Below are positions 46,358 to 57,180 of a stretch of 64,000 nt of DNA, piece by piece (the stretch's first letter is position 1; each line of letters opens with the position of its first letter). A program made the position numbers and the translations under genes. The stretch comes from Pterobdella sp. o SKG-2022 (lineage: Eukaryota; Annelida; Clitellata; Hirudinida; Piscicolidae), in assembly GCA_964035795.1 (NCBI GenBank), contig OZ038322.1:17221447-17285446 (forward strand). The letters are read 5' to 3'. The notes beneath the pieces were generated by a model, which did no database searches, was not told the origin of the DNA, and saw nothing but the letters and a program-made list of their open reading frames with translations.

Positions 46358-47635
46358 TTAATGAACATTTTTGTTCTCATCATCATCATCTTCTTCTTCA
46401 CTTCCTTCACTGCAACTTTCATCTTCATCCAGTTTGTCTCCATGTCCATCAAGAAAGAACTTTTTTATACTCGGATGTTCACTTTTTAATTCATTTTTTA
46501 TCGATTCTTTAAATGCCTCATATTCGTTTCTTTGTAGTTTTGCAGTGTTCTTCAAAAATGCAAACAAATTTTCATCAAAGATTTCCTTTTGTTTTGGGTT
46601 GTCTCCAAGATCATCTAATGCTTTAAGAGTTGGTTTTTTATAAATCCCCAATCTTTCAAGTAAAGAATGCCTGGTGATTATGTCTTCAACCGAATGAGAA
46701 AATAGTTTGCTTTGAGCTATAACTTTTGTGGTTAAGCCCATTTTATGAAAAGCATACATTAACTTAAACTCATTAACTTCCCACGAATCTGTTAATACAT
46801 TAGAACTTTTTGATACTAATAATAATGCTTCTCCTTTGATAAAATATTCTAATATATTTTTAAAATTATTTTTTATAGTTGTTAGTGATGCTGTGGTCAA
46901 ATCAGGATTGCTTATAGTCATTATTTGACATTTTTTTTGTTCTATTCCAAAAGACTTTAATTCTGCTATAACTCTTTGTAAATTTTTCACAACGTCCTCA
47001 TCACAATAGAGTTTGGGACACTTCATGAGAAGATCAAAAGCTTGTTTTCTAGTATACATAAATTTGCTCAAAACTTTCATAGTAGTTTGTATTTGTTCTA
47101 TGTTTATACTCCAAATTGCAGGGCATTTTAAGAACATGGTAACTATATTTTTAGCATCAATATTCCATGATAAAAAAGTTTGGAAAACATCTTCTTTGTG
47201 TTCAATTAGTTGTTTCATATTGCTATTCAATAAGAAAACATCATTGTTTTTGGAATAACCATTTTTTGCATACAGTTTTTCAAAATTTATCCTATTAGAT
47301 TCAGCTGCTTTTAAAAGGTCTGCTTTTATCAATTTCATTGTTGTAATATTTTTGAAACTTTCTTTTTCTGACTTTTTCAATTTTTTTTCTTTTTTCCTCG
47401 TAGTTTCTTCATTTTCTACATTTAATTTTTCTTCATAAATAATGCCTGAGTAATTTTGTTTAAAACTCAATTTAAATAATGGCAAAGAAATAACTTTTTT
47501 ATTTAAAAGTTTGAAACTTCTATTTAAATCGAATAGAAAATAATTTGATGCAATTCTGGTCATTTTAAAAACGGTAGGCGGTCCCGAACAACTATGTAAG
47601 TCACTGCACTCAGGTTTAACAATGAAAAAGCGCAT
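46358..47635 (-). CDS. mterf4: MTERF4-like mitochondrial protein, single exon, 425 aa
   Basis: Intronless ORF. After a basic, Phe/Leu-rich N-terminus fitting mitochondrial import (a second Met, MTRIASNYFLFDLN, is at residue 25) come repeated helical mTERF motifs. Examples are FLKCPAIWSINIEQI, LLMKCPKLYCDEDVV and, near the end, LFSHSVEDIITRHSLLERLG. That last string followed by an acidic tail (DEDESCSEGSEEEDDDDEN) is characteristic of MTERF4, which binds NSUN4 and is needed for mitochondrial large-subunit assembly. The length agrees with the family (about 380-430). A poly(A) signal is at 46326-46321. It lies tail-to-tail with Meis and is unlike its neighbours in having no introns, so it may derive from a retrocopy, though the frame is intact. 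Confidence 0.85.
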   Translation of the reverse strand: MRFFIVKPECSDLHSCSGPPTVFKMTRIASNYFLFDLNRSFKLLNKKVISLPLFKLSFKQNYSGIIYEEKLNVENEETTRKKEKKLKKSEKESFKNITTMKLIKADLLKAAESNRINFEKLYAKNGYSKNNDVFLLNSNMKQLIEHKEDVFQTFLSWNIDAKNIVTMFLKCPAIWSINIEQIQTTMKVLSKFMYTRKQAFDLLMKCPKLYCDEDVVKNLQRVIAELKSFGIEQKKCQIMTISNPDLTTASLTTIKNNFKNILEYFIKGEALLLVSKSSNVLTDSWEVNEFKLMYAFHKMGLTTKVIAQSKLFSHSVEDIITRHSLLERLGIYKKPTLKALDDLGDNPKQKEIFDENLFAFLKNTAKLQRNEYEAFKESIKNELKSEHPSIKKFFLDGHGDKLDEDESCSEGSEEEDDDDENKNVH

Positions 47636-47931
47636 TTTAATAAAAAAATGTGTTTTTTGAAATTACTAATTTTTTTCCAAAAAAATTTAATTTTTATATT
47701 TTAATTAAAAATATGTATTATTATTTTTAATTTTTAAAGCAAATTTTAAAATTAATTTAAAAAATAGTTCACATTTCTATTTCCGCTTACAAATCTTTTG
47801 TTCTGGTCATTTCTATTTCGATTTTTCTCGCTAAGAAAACCAATTTTTGAAAATTCGATTATAGGTTCGCACTTAAAGCAATTCAATGCTTTTTGCGTGA
47901 GTGCGAAGTGTTTGTCGAAATTTTATCCAAA

Positions 47932-48978
47932 ATGTTCGAGTGCACAATTTGCCATTCTACTTTTAATAGAAAAAGTATATTAGGTTATCATGTCAATGCC
48001 AAGCATAATGGGTTTAAGTTTGATTGTGATTCATCAGTAAAAGATTCTCTTATAAGTCGAGTTTTTTGAGCTACTCATTCTTCACAAAATGTTGGTGTAA
48101 GGGTGAAACAACATGTCATAGAAGATTTGCCCAATGTCGACGAGAATTCGCAACAACACGTGACTGATATGCGTCAAAGTGAAAGAGAGAAAATTCAGCA
48201 ACAAACAATAGTGTTGAAACCCAATCATTCTGCACAAAATATTGGTGAGAGGGTGCAACAACATGTCATAGAAGATTTGCCCAATGTTGACAACAATTTG
48301 CAACACGTAGTTGACTTGCAAAATGAGAGAGAGAAAATGCGACAACAAAAGAAAGTGTTTGAATGCTCTCTATGTGAGGCTACTTTCTCACGAAGGAATA
48401 TTTTAAGTTCTCATTTTAATGCGTGCCACAATGATTGCGAGTTGGAATGTAATTTATGTGACAAGACTTTTACCTATAAGTACAATCTACTACGCCACAA
48501 GCAAGAAAAACATCTTGTAAAGGAGCATGTAGTTTTAGCTAAAGAGGTAGGTTTAGTAAAGAATGTAGCTAAAGAGGTAGATTTAGTTGAAGGGGTAGCT
48601 TTAGCTAAAGAGGTAGCTTTAGTGGAGGATGTAATTTTAGCTAGAGGTAGTTTTAGCTAAAGAAGTAGATTTAGCTGAGGAGGTAGAATTAGCTAAAGAG
48701 GAGGGGAAAAATCATCCTCTCCATGTTCAAAAGTCAAAAAAGTTTTTGAATGTGGGCTGTGTGGGTACACTTTTTATCGAAAGAGTGTATTAGGGTACCA
48801 TTACAATGCCCAGCATACAAGTAACATGCATCAATGCAATTTATGTGATAAAAGTTTTCGTTTTAGCCGCAATTTAGTAAGGCACAAAAAATACAAACAT
48901 AAACACGTGGATAGGACACAAAATGTGGGTGAGAATATGACTTTCGAAAAAGACGAAGGTTTGGAAATTAATAATTGA
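47932..48978 (+). pseudogene. C2H2 zinc-finger part of the MULE gene, broken
   Basis: Finger units: FECTICHSTFNRKSILGYHV (47935), FECSLCEATFSRRNILSSHF, LECNLCDKTFTYKYNLLRHK, FECGLCGYTFYRKSVLGYHY, HQCNLCDKSFRFSRNLVRHK. A tandem duplication of about 45 codons (HVIEDLPNVD units, 48073-48348) and a run of LAKEV-type heptads lie between them. An in-frame TGA (about 48068) and a 2-nt deletion inside the heptad run (about 48643) break it; both flanks stay readable. Linkage to the MULE core is inferred from order and strand. Confidence 0.75.
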
Positions 48979-49006
48979 TAAAATGGTTAATTATATTATT
49001 TTATAG

Positions 49007-51811
49007 TATGCAGTTTGACTAAGTTGAGCTCTTCGTTTTCAGAATTTACTTTGTGGAAATATGACATGGAAAATCAAACCAATTCCAGATTTGTTTCAAT
49101 CTATAAAAGATGCAATATAGAATATACAATTAAAATTTATTCTTTTTTCAGGAATGGTGTTTACAAACCCAAGGGAACTGGTAAAAGAAACCTAAAGAGT
49201 CAAGGCACAAACAAAATAGGGAATATCTGTAAAGCAAAAATCAAAGCTAAATTTTATACAAATGGTAAGAAATTAATTAAGTTTTTATTTAAATTTCATT
49301 TCCATGGTATAAATTATACAGGAAAACTGGTTGTTGACTTTCACCCAGTGCATCAAGGCCATGGGGAAGATATTGGGCATTTGTTCCTCAGACTTAGAGA
49401 CAAGTCAATAGTTGCACAAAAACTTTCAATGGGTATAAATTTTTTGAATGTCATTTATTCAAAATTCTTACATAGAAGACATCTGTATATAAATGTCTTA
49501 AGAGTTTTTTCAGTTCTAAATACTTATAAAAAATTTATAAGGTGTGGATTATAATACTATCAGAACACAACTTTGTTTCAAGCTTCAATTCCAGCTGTTA
49601 AGTAGAAAAAACATAATTAATATTTGGAATCAATTCATGTTACCCAGATCGTTGCATCCAAATGATTACCAGAGTGTAAAAATCTGGATAACAGAAGCTA
49701 AACAGGTTGTAAGGTTCTATAAACTTCCAGCTGAACCTTGTTGTGAAAATTTAGACCTGGAAAATTTTGTATTAATTTTTGCTACAGATGAACAGGTTTT
49801 TATCATCACATAGTTTTATTTTGAAAGTTATTTGAAAATTTTCTTAAAAATTACGTTTATACTAACAGCTTGAAAAAGGAAAGAAATACACAAAAGCAAG
49901 AGAGGTGATTCAGCTTGGTATGAACAATTACTTTTAAAGTAAAATTTTGGTATTACCAAAATAAAATTCAAAACTTCCAGATTCTACACATGGTACTAAT
50001 GTATATGGTTATCAATTATCAACAATAATGATAATTGATAACTTTGGAGAAGGCTTCCCTGTAATGTTCTGTTACAGCAACAAGGTTGAGTTGATTTTTT
50101 TAAAATTTAATGTTGATTATTTATTATAAGTATCTTTAATTAAAGGTGGATATAAAAACGATGGAAGTCTTTTTCAAGACTTTCAAAGAGTGCCTCTCTG
50201 AACCCTTGGACAGGTGTCATCTTGATGACAGATGACACAGACGTCTATTATAAGGTTTGTTATAAATTTCCAGTCACATAATTCTAAAATTCTCAATTTG
50301 ATTGCTAATATCATGAAACATGCTACAACTCTTGTTATTTATGATTTTAAAATTACAGGCCTGGAAGAGAGTTAATGGTAATAATTACCATCACTTTTTC
50401 TGTGCATTGTCAAATAAAATTAACAACTATTCACAGATAACTGACCAGGCACTCAAAAAAGCAGTGATGGAGGTGTTCACTGCTATTTCGGAGGAAGGGA
50501 ATGAAATAAAATTCAGAAGACATTTCTCCAGATTTCTGGAGGATGTTAACATCAACCCCCAAACACAAAAGTTTGGGGTTTATCTGAGGGACACTTATGC
50601 CAAAAGAATAGAAGTAAAGTTAAAATGCAACCTTTAAATGAACTAATAACATTAATTTATTTCAGAAATGGGCATGCTCTTACAGGGTGGGCTATCATAT
50701 AAACGTCAACAACAACCTGGAGGCCATGCACAGAGTTTTGAAGCATATTGTCAACAATGTTTGTATTTATTTAAAAATTTTAATCATATTTTCACCTTAC
50801 AGAATGATTGTAACAGGGCAAGAAAATAAAAAAAAATGCATCTTTCCATAAGTTCGCTTATAGAAATGATCCATAAAAAGATGTTAGATGAAAATATTAA
50901 AAAACATAAGAGAAAGGTCGTTTATCTGTTTCTTTCTTTAAAAATATTTATTAATTTTTTTAAAATTCAAAAGATGACTGCTAAAAATCGCGGAATCGTT
51001 TTGAGGCACAAAGTAAGTGAGAGGATGGTGGACGTCCGATGGTCAGAAGTACAAGGCGGTGCCATGGTTTCTTTCAAAGGTGAAGAGTTCCTTATAAGAC
51101 AGGGGGTTTGCAAAAGAGTTGACTGCAGGATACAGTGCACTAAATGTGGCATCTGTATGCATGCTTATACATGCACCTGCAGAGACTATAATTTGCATCT
51201 AACAATATGTAAACATATCAATTTTTTTGTAGGAAGACAGATTAGTAGGGAAGAGAGGGCTGTAAGTACTGTAAAGGAAAACCACGAAGAACCGACGGAT
51301 GTGCCAAGAACAGAAGAACGGTTCATTGAAAAACCGAAAAATCTTGATGATTTTTTGTTCAATATTAATGAAGCTTTAAAAGCACTTTTTGCAGATTACT
51401 GGATACAAGCGTCTCATATGATCAAAAAATTGTGCTTATTAAGCAAGGAAAATAATCAAGATAGGCAGAGACGTGGGGAATTTTATCAGCCTACAACTTC
51501 TTGTCGACAGCCTGCAAATAAAAATGTTACTCCACAAAATACATTCACACAGGTTGGTTTAAGAATTTTTTAATAATATAGTTTCATTATAAAAAGTATA
51601 TTAAAGTATTACAATTGGAAAAATCTTTATTTTTAAACCATTGTTCACTAAGGGAAAGAAAAAGGTAGAAAAAGAAAAAATTTAGTGACAAGCCCTTCCG
51701 ATGAAGAAATTAAAAGGATAAAGATTAACATGGACCTGAAAACTAGCAATGAGGATCACCTTTATTGCAAGAATCTTGTGATGTGTTCTTATAAAAGTAT
51801 GTAAGAATAAA
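49007..51811 (+). pseudogene. MULE transposase core, broken
   Basis: Inferred exons: 49007-49432, 49542-49795, 49869-49917, 49981-50084, 50146-50254, 50359-50613, 50666-50758, about 50830-51551, and a tail to about 51802. Introns of 50-130 bp keep GT-AG and restore the family alignment; for example the DSTHGT motif is split G|AT at 49917/49981. One extra base near 50203 shifts frame before GVILMTDDTDVYYK, and an in-frame TAA in an A-run near 50827 precedes the SWIM exon. The tail reads KGRKRKNLVTSPSDEE, a basic nuclear-localisation-like stretch. Confidence 0.8.
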
Positions 51812-51847
51812 TAAACTAGTCTAAAAAAATATACCTTTTATTTCAAT

Positions 51848-52053
51848 GTAAAACAGGTGTCATGCGCTGATGTTTTTAAATTTAGATTTCCTCCTTTAAA
51901 AAGGTAAATTTTTACTTTCTATATTTATCTTAACTTAATGGTGAATAAAACCTCATCATATGCAAAACAGATGTCATGTGCTGATATTTTTCTAGATTTT
52001 CTTTCTAATATTTCCCCCATGTATAAGTTTTTACTTTTTAGACTAATAAAACC
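51848..52053. repeat. Diverged tandem duplication, about 100 bp
   Basis: Two units (about 51848-51952 and 51961-52053) share AAAACAG(G/A)TGTCATG(C/T)GCTGAT at the start and TTTTTACTTT and AATAAAACC at the end. It follows the MULE poly(A) signal directly. Confidence 0.6.
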
Positions 52054-52642
52054 TGTGAACACTAAAATTTATAAATATAAATTTTTAATAAGAAATACTC
52101 ATGATTTTTCATTAAACAGGAAATGTGGAAAATAAAGAGCACTGATGTAAACCTCCTTTCTGCCATACTTATATATAAGTATGCCAATTCAGAGAAGAAA
52201 TGCTTTCACTAGTACAAGAAAATCAGGAGAAATCTTTTATGATTATTTAAAACTGTTGCAACATTTTTTTCTTTATGTTTTAATTGGACAGTATAATTGA
52301 TTTTACTTAATAAATATACAAAAAACTCGTAAACAGTTTTCAAATGCATTGAGATGCTAGTAGATATATACCAAGAATTTAAATCCGGTTTTTATGCCCA
52401 GAATACTGGTGGTGGCCAGATTCACTCCATTTACAATACATTTTTGAAATTTTATATACCAATCTAAGCATTCTTCTATTTTAAACCAACTTTGGTAATT
52501 TCTGACAACACTTTACCTTCGGTCTACTCTTCTTAAAACCTTTTTTAGATAATACCTTTGCCATCAAGTATATTCTGACCTAACTTTTCCAATACCTAAA
52601 TTCCAACTTTTCCACTGGTTTTAATCATTTCAACACTAACCT

Positions 52643-53000
52643 CTAAAAGACCTGAAGCCTTGCCATTTTTTGGCGTTTTACAGCATTAATCGGCCACACT
52701 GGTCTTTCAGCAGGTGTACCATCTGATATTTCATTATTCCAGCTATTGACTATATTCAATATCCTGCTTTTTTCTAGCTTACCAAATCCCAAACCACCCT
52801 TACCTCTTATACATTTACTTCTTCTATGCCTTCCTTTTACTTTTACCGCATACTTCGTACAAGCTTTTAAACCACCATTTCTGAAAGGTTTGCATTTATC
52901 TTGGTCATTCTTATTTACCAATTTTTCAACTCTCTCCGTAAATTTATTCTTATATTCAACATCCTCCAACTCCCAAACCCTTCTTTTTACTGACTTTTAG
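52643..53000 (-). repeat. Possible retroelement protein fragment
   Basis: The minus-strand reading KSVKRRVWELEDVEYKNKFT with following basic sequence recalls the R-VWKLKD-FxERV linker between endonuclease and reverse transcriptase in some LINEs. No catalytic motif was seen. A SINE-like string (GCGGTATTTATAAAGCACTT) lies nearby at about 53278. Weak. Confidence 0.25.
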
Positions 53001-53646
53001 GGTGTTTTTACATCTCTTATAGACCTATACCTAAGGGTAGGCTTGTGCGATGAATGAAAAATTCAAATCACAAATTTTGAGACCTTGATTTAAATCAGAT
53101 TTTTTTGGATTTAAATCAAATCCTATAAATTACCATACAAATAAAATGGGTGAAGCAACAAACTTGAACCCTACACCCTAAAAGTTACTAAATGGTGTCC
53201 AAGATATTAAAACATCATCTATCAGGCTTTGTACATTCTTTGCATAGTCCTTCTTATTTATTATAATGTAATGTAATGCGGTATTTATAAAGCACTTTTC
53301 CTTATAGATCGAAGCGCTTGCTACAAATTTAATGTAGCGAAAACACACTGTGAAAACAACTTGTTGAGTAATAGTAGATTTTAGCTTTATAAAAGCATGA
53401 GAATTATTTTAGTATTTTTACAATTTTTTGATACATTTTTTTTAGACAAAAATAGCATTGATAAAATCCGTGCAAACAACAAAACATATGAAGTATATTA
53501 ATAAAATAAAAAGAATAGTGAGAAAAAATGTTGACAAAACCAAAGAGGTTTTTGACAAGCCGTTTTCTGAAATAACACGAATGCTAGTTAAAAAAACGAT
53601 AATGATTTAAAAATTTAATGAATTATAAAAAATACTTTTATCGAAC
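53001..53646. other. Non-coding stretch 3' of the Ig exons
   Basis: AT-rich. It has the SINE-like patch at 53270-53330 (AAGCACTTTTCCTTATAGAT) and nothing else recognisable. The next exon of the Ig gene, if any, was not found here. Confidence 0.4.
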
Positions 53647-53970
53647 CAGTTTTAATCAAAACAAAGGTTGAAGCATTGTAAATCCCGTTTCCATATGTGC
53701 TGCTTGCCAGACAACCGTAAATACCAGTCTTATTAACAACTACAGTTTGCTCATCCGATATAACTTTTCCAACGTAAGGCTTGGCATTTGGATCTTTGTT
53801 TTTCACTGATTTCTTCCATTCTTCAATTTTAGAAATACCTTGATCTTCTTCCAAAAACACCCATGTATAAGAACTAGCTGGGTTTGAGTGTGAAAGGCAC
53901 ACGATAGACTCTCCCACGTCAACCTCATTGTTTCCACGAGGTGTAATAATGGCCATTTCCTGCGGAGGAC
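53647..53970 (-). CDS. Ig gene exon g (Ig3, whole domain)
   Basis: PPQEMAIITPRGNNEVDVGE, then the Cys-Trp-Cys core ending NASTFVLIKTG. It is a symmetrical phase 1-1 exon, typical of single-exon Ig modules. Confidence 0.8.
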
Positions 53971-56900
53971 CTGCCCATTATATGAAACCACAATGCCTTT
54001 TTAAAAGCTAAAAATTGGAGCATGATGTGGCAACTTAAGGCATATAAAAAAGTGAAATTTTCCATATTTTTATGATAAATGTGTTTAAGTTATTAGAATA
54101 AAACTTGAAATTAAATATTAGGGGTGTTGTCATATAATGTAGCGGTCTTACACTATTTAGTATTTATTTTTCTCTAAAGTCGTCAAAGCAAGTTTAATTG
54201 TTTAGATAATTTAATTCTAAATTTTTTTTGAAAGTTTTTATTTGAAGCCAGTTATTAACTTCAAAAATTTGATTATGTTATACCATTGGATAACTCACAA
54301 CTTAGAATACTAAAAATATTAGGTTAATTGAAACTTAGAACCATAGCCTACTCACGGCTTACGGAAAGTAAAGGAGTAGAGCAGGAATCTTTTATATCTT
54401 TAGGAATGATCAAGTTGTTGAAAGACATTTTGCACACATAAGGCTTGAGAATTATGCTGTTCTGTGGACATTATAAATAAGTTTCACACCTTTTTGATAC
54501 TGGATACACCAATAAAATCTTAATTAACAATTATGACGTGAATCACAAAAACACGCAATATTTGAACTTTTTATTTTGATTATTGAATATTTATAAGTTA
54601 CCTAATGATGATATAGAATATATCGAGAAACTTCGTCAAAATAAAAAATTCAAATGCTGTCGTTTTTTTATGATTCACAATTTTTAGGGTTCACAAAATA
54701 ACTTTATTATAAATAAAAAGTCGACAATAAAATAATAAAAATAATCAAACAAATAGAATATTAATAAATTGGTTTAGAAAGTTTCAATAAAATTTTGAAA
54801 AAGTATTTTGGCTTTCAAATTTTGAATTATTCTATTTTTGTGAGCATTCAACACGAAAGTTCAAAGCTCTGCGCAAATGCTTCATTCGTTAAATACTTAA
54901 AAGTCAATATTCTATTAGTCTTTTACGGGCAGTAAAATTTGTTTGTATCTATACGGGCAATTGTTTTTAAATTATTTATACGTCTGCTTAGCTATGATCT
55001 AGCAACAGTTTTTGAAGTGTGAAAAAGCGATAACTTTTTTCTTAAAATTATTTGAATAACCTTTTTTACGCAGAATACAAAAACTTGTAAGTAAAAACAC
55101 ATTTAAAAAATAATGAAACAAGTATCTTTAAATCTCTCAATCTCCATTTGATAACTTTCTCCGTCATGATCATTTTTTAAATATTATTTATGTAAAAATA
55201 AAACCGAAAAGAACTTTTTCGCTTGAATGCTTCCGATTAACTCGTCTATAAAACTAGTGTGCATTTTTAAATATTTTTTTTTGATTTTTAAAAACAGGAG
55301 CACCTAATGGTTATGTCAAAATAAAACAAGAAATTTATTTTACATCAGTCCATTATAAATACAAGTATTTAAAATTTTTTCAAGCTTTAAACATCTTTAT
55401 AATTTAATACAGATTTTCAAATTTCACCTTGGTGATTGTAGTTATAGTTAGAGTTTGAATTTATATTTCAACAATAACTTGAAATTCATTGAAAAAACAT
55501 TGTTGAGATTTTGTAATTTTCAAAATGAAATACAGTATCTCAAAAGTTTTGCTGTTTTAAAAATTCTGACATTTCCACATCAATGTCAACTTTGAATCCT
55601 TTATTTTAATTATATAAAAATGACAATTTAATAAAAATAATTTTTTACTTTCTGAAATTTTTTTTGAATGAAATTAAAAATTTTTTTGTAAAGTCGGTCA
55701 AACTCACAGTGGAATATAAATATTCTATTTCACCTTGAGGGATATGTTAGAGATAAGTATTGAAGTTTCAATCTCTAAATAAAAAGTTTGGTTCTGATGT
55801 GTTTGACTGCTTGTAGTATCTGGCAAATCATCCAGCCACCTCAGTTTGGGGTGGCTCACAACGTTTGAGGCGTTGTAGCTGTACAAATATAACTAATTTG
55901 ATTTTCAAAATTCAATTATACAAATGTTGCTTTAAGCGATTGTAATGCGCAGAGATAAGTGACCCGTTGAAGTATTACTACTCACGCGAGAAGGCATTTT
56001 ATTGTAAGAGAGCTATTGAAGACAACTAATGAATTTCTTGAATCTTGAGAGCATGACAAACTATCTAATATTTATATTATTTAGATTTAAAACTTAAAAT
56101 ATTAATATTGAACAAATAATGAGAAAAATTATGAATAATGAACAAATGACAATACAAACTAAACCAATGGTGAAAAATTGATAAAAATTAAATTAATCTA
56201 ATCAATCAATAATAGAAAATGAACTAACCAAGCACTAAAAGATGCATTGTTGCCTGCTCGGAGTTTTTTGGGTATTCTGTGTCTGAGCATGTGTACGTGC
56301 CTGCGTCTGATGGATAGTGCTGTTTAAAAACTTGTTAAAGTTGCATGGGAGCGTATATAAAGAACACTATCGTCAGTTCAAACAGTGCAGACTAACTCGC
56401 AATGTAGTGCTTTATAGTGTAGTTTATCATTCTAAAAGCTTCAAAAAGATTATAAAAAACTTTGAGGTTTTAGACACATTTCATGGTTTTTCATTTGTGT
56501 TTTCAGGTTTTGAATTCGAAACAAAACACTTTCGGCTTCATTTTTTTCAAAAACTAAACTTTCGATGAGTTCAACTTGATCATGAGAAATTAAAAAAAAA
56601 CATGCTAAAGTTAAATTTATTGAACGCTTTAATTTTTTTGAATAATACATATAAAAACTCTTCCAGAAAAATTTTAGTATTGTTTTGATGCATTTCGTTT
56701 AAAGCTTAAACGAAGAATTTCTAGGAAATAGTTTTTCTAGTTAAAAATTATGTTTATATGTAAAAATTGAATTTGCTGCCTAGCATGCATAAGTATTCAA
56801 TGACGAACCCCTAAAAGAGATGTTCTTGATGATAAGATTGCACTCGTTACCGTTGTTTTCTAGTGAATATTTACTGCTCAAAGTCCCAGCGATCAGTCTT

Positions 56901-57180
56901 GAGTATTATCGTTAATAACACCTCCAATAAATCAGTAAAAGTTAAAGCTTAAAACGCAATTTTTTGTAATATAATAGCTTTATAACATGAATAAACAATA
57001 ATGGATTTTCAAACCATATTCAAGTATATTGTAAAACTTCTACTCACTGGCAGGTGGCTGAATCCACAAGGACCTGGTTGTTAAAGACCCACTTCCAATG
57101 AGAAACAGTCGTTGAAGAACATGTTATGTTTCGAGTCTTTAGTGTTTGAAACGTTTTTGAATGGGATTTCAACAATATGG
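53647..57180 (-). CDS. Immunoglobulin-superfamily gene, seven exons, partial
   Basis: Minus-strand exons: about 57180-57048, 56897-56809, 56306-56229, about 56043-55986, 55878-55734, 54461-54356, 53970-53647. Phases agree at every junction (2, 1, 1, 2, 0, 1). They encode three Ig folds. Ig1: NITC, WKWVF, NLIIKNISF, DAGTYTC. Ig2: LTIKC, LRWLDD, LEIETSILISNIS, YVCKM. Ig3, in one exon: ESIVCLSHSN, YTWVF, GIYGCLASS. Cys-Trp-Cys spacing is typical; Ig2 has a loop rich in Thr/Gln. It is probably extracellular or a cell-surface receptor, but I see no signal peptide, membrane segment or cytoplasmic part, so the family is unknown. The final exon either ends at a weak GTTCGA donor or reads on to a stop 12 codons later. 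Confidence 0.75.
54356..54461 (-). CDS. Ig gene exon f (Ig2 F-G strands)
   Basis: NSIILKPYVCKMSFNNLIIP then a Cys-containing linker. Acceptor TCCACAG, strong donor C|GTGAGT. Confidence 0.68.
54539..54677. repeat. MITE-like foldback, full copy of the dispersed family
   Basis: Left arm 54539-54579 and right arm 54636-54677 are inverted (TGAATCA, then AAAAACACG, then ATTTGAA, then TTTTTATTTTGA). Related single arms lie at 21063 and 39742. It sits within an Ig-gene intron boundary region, with no coding capacity. Confidence 0.7.
55734..55878 (-). CDS. Ig gene exon e (Ig2 C-E strands)
   Basis: YNASNVVSHPKLRWLDDLPD then TFYLEIETSILISNISLK. Acceptor TTTGTACAG, donor AAG|GTGAAA. Confidence 0.65.
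55986..56043 (-). CDS. Ig gene exon d (Ig2 A-B strands)
   Basis: SRNSLVVFNSSLTIKCLL. Donor GC|GTGAGT. The acceptor CTCAAG is one of two phase-compatible options. Confidence 0.55.
56229..56306 (-). CDS. Ig gene exon c (Ig1 F-G strands)
   Basis: AGTYTCSDTEYPKNSEQATM then HLLVL. Completes DAGTYTC across the junction. Acceptor CCATCAG, donor CTTG|GTTAGT. Confidence 0.75.
56809..56897 (-). CDS. Ig gene exon b (Ig1 D-E strands)
   Basis: LIAGTLSSKYSLENNGNECN then LIIKNISFR. Acceptor CTCAAG; donor GG|GTTCGT is weak but in phase. Confidence 0.65.
57048..57180 (-). CDS. Ig gene exon a (Ig1 B-C strands)
   Basis: LKTRNITCSSTTVSHWKWVF then NNQVLVDSATC. Donor CA|GTGAGT. The start is uncertain: the frame is open further upstream, to an ATG at about 57220. 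Confidence 0.65.

Larger units (their letters stand above)
47932..51811 (+). mobile_element. Decayed MULE DNA transposon (C2H2 - DDE - SWIM)
   Basis: A plus-strand transposase gene still showing GT-AG introns. Fragments in order: C2H2 fingers; NRSGYF/KGKRALKSQGS-like region (YKPKGTGKRNLKSQGTNKIG); VIQLDSTHGTNVYGYQLSTI with the first catalytic Asp; MTDDTDVYYKAWKRV with the second; HINVNNNLEAMHRVLKHIV; and the SWIM finger CTCRDYNLHLTICKHI. These match metazoan Mutator-like transposases. Lesions: in-frame TGA at about 48068, 2-nt loss at about 48643, frameshifts at about 50203 and about 50825. AATAAA at 51806. I could not define terminal inverted repeats. Confidence 0.85.

Noticed and set aside
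52643..52969. Minus-strand ORF of 108 codons as a host gene
   Set aside because: Only a weak resemblance to a retroelement linker, single uninterrupted frame, no start context; kept as a low-confidence repeat.
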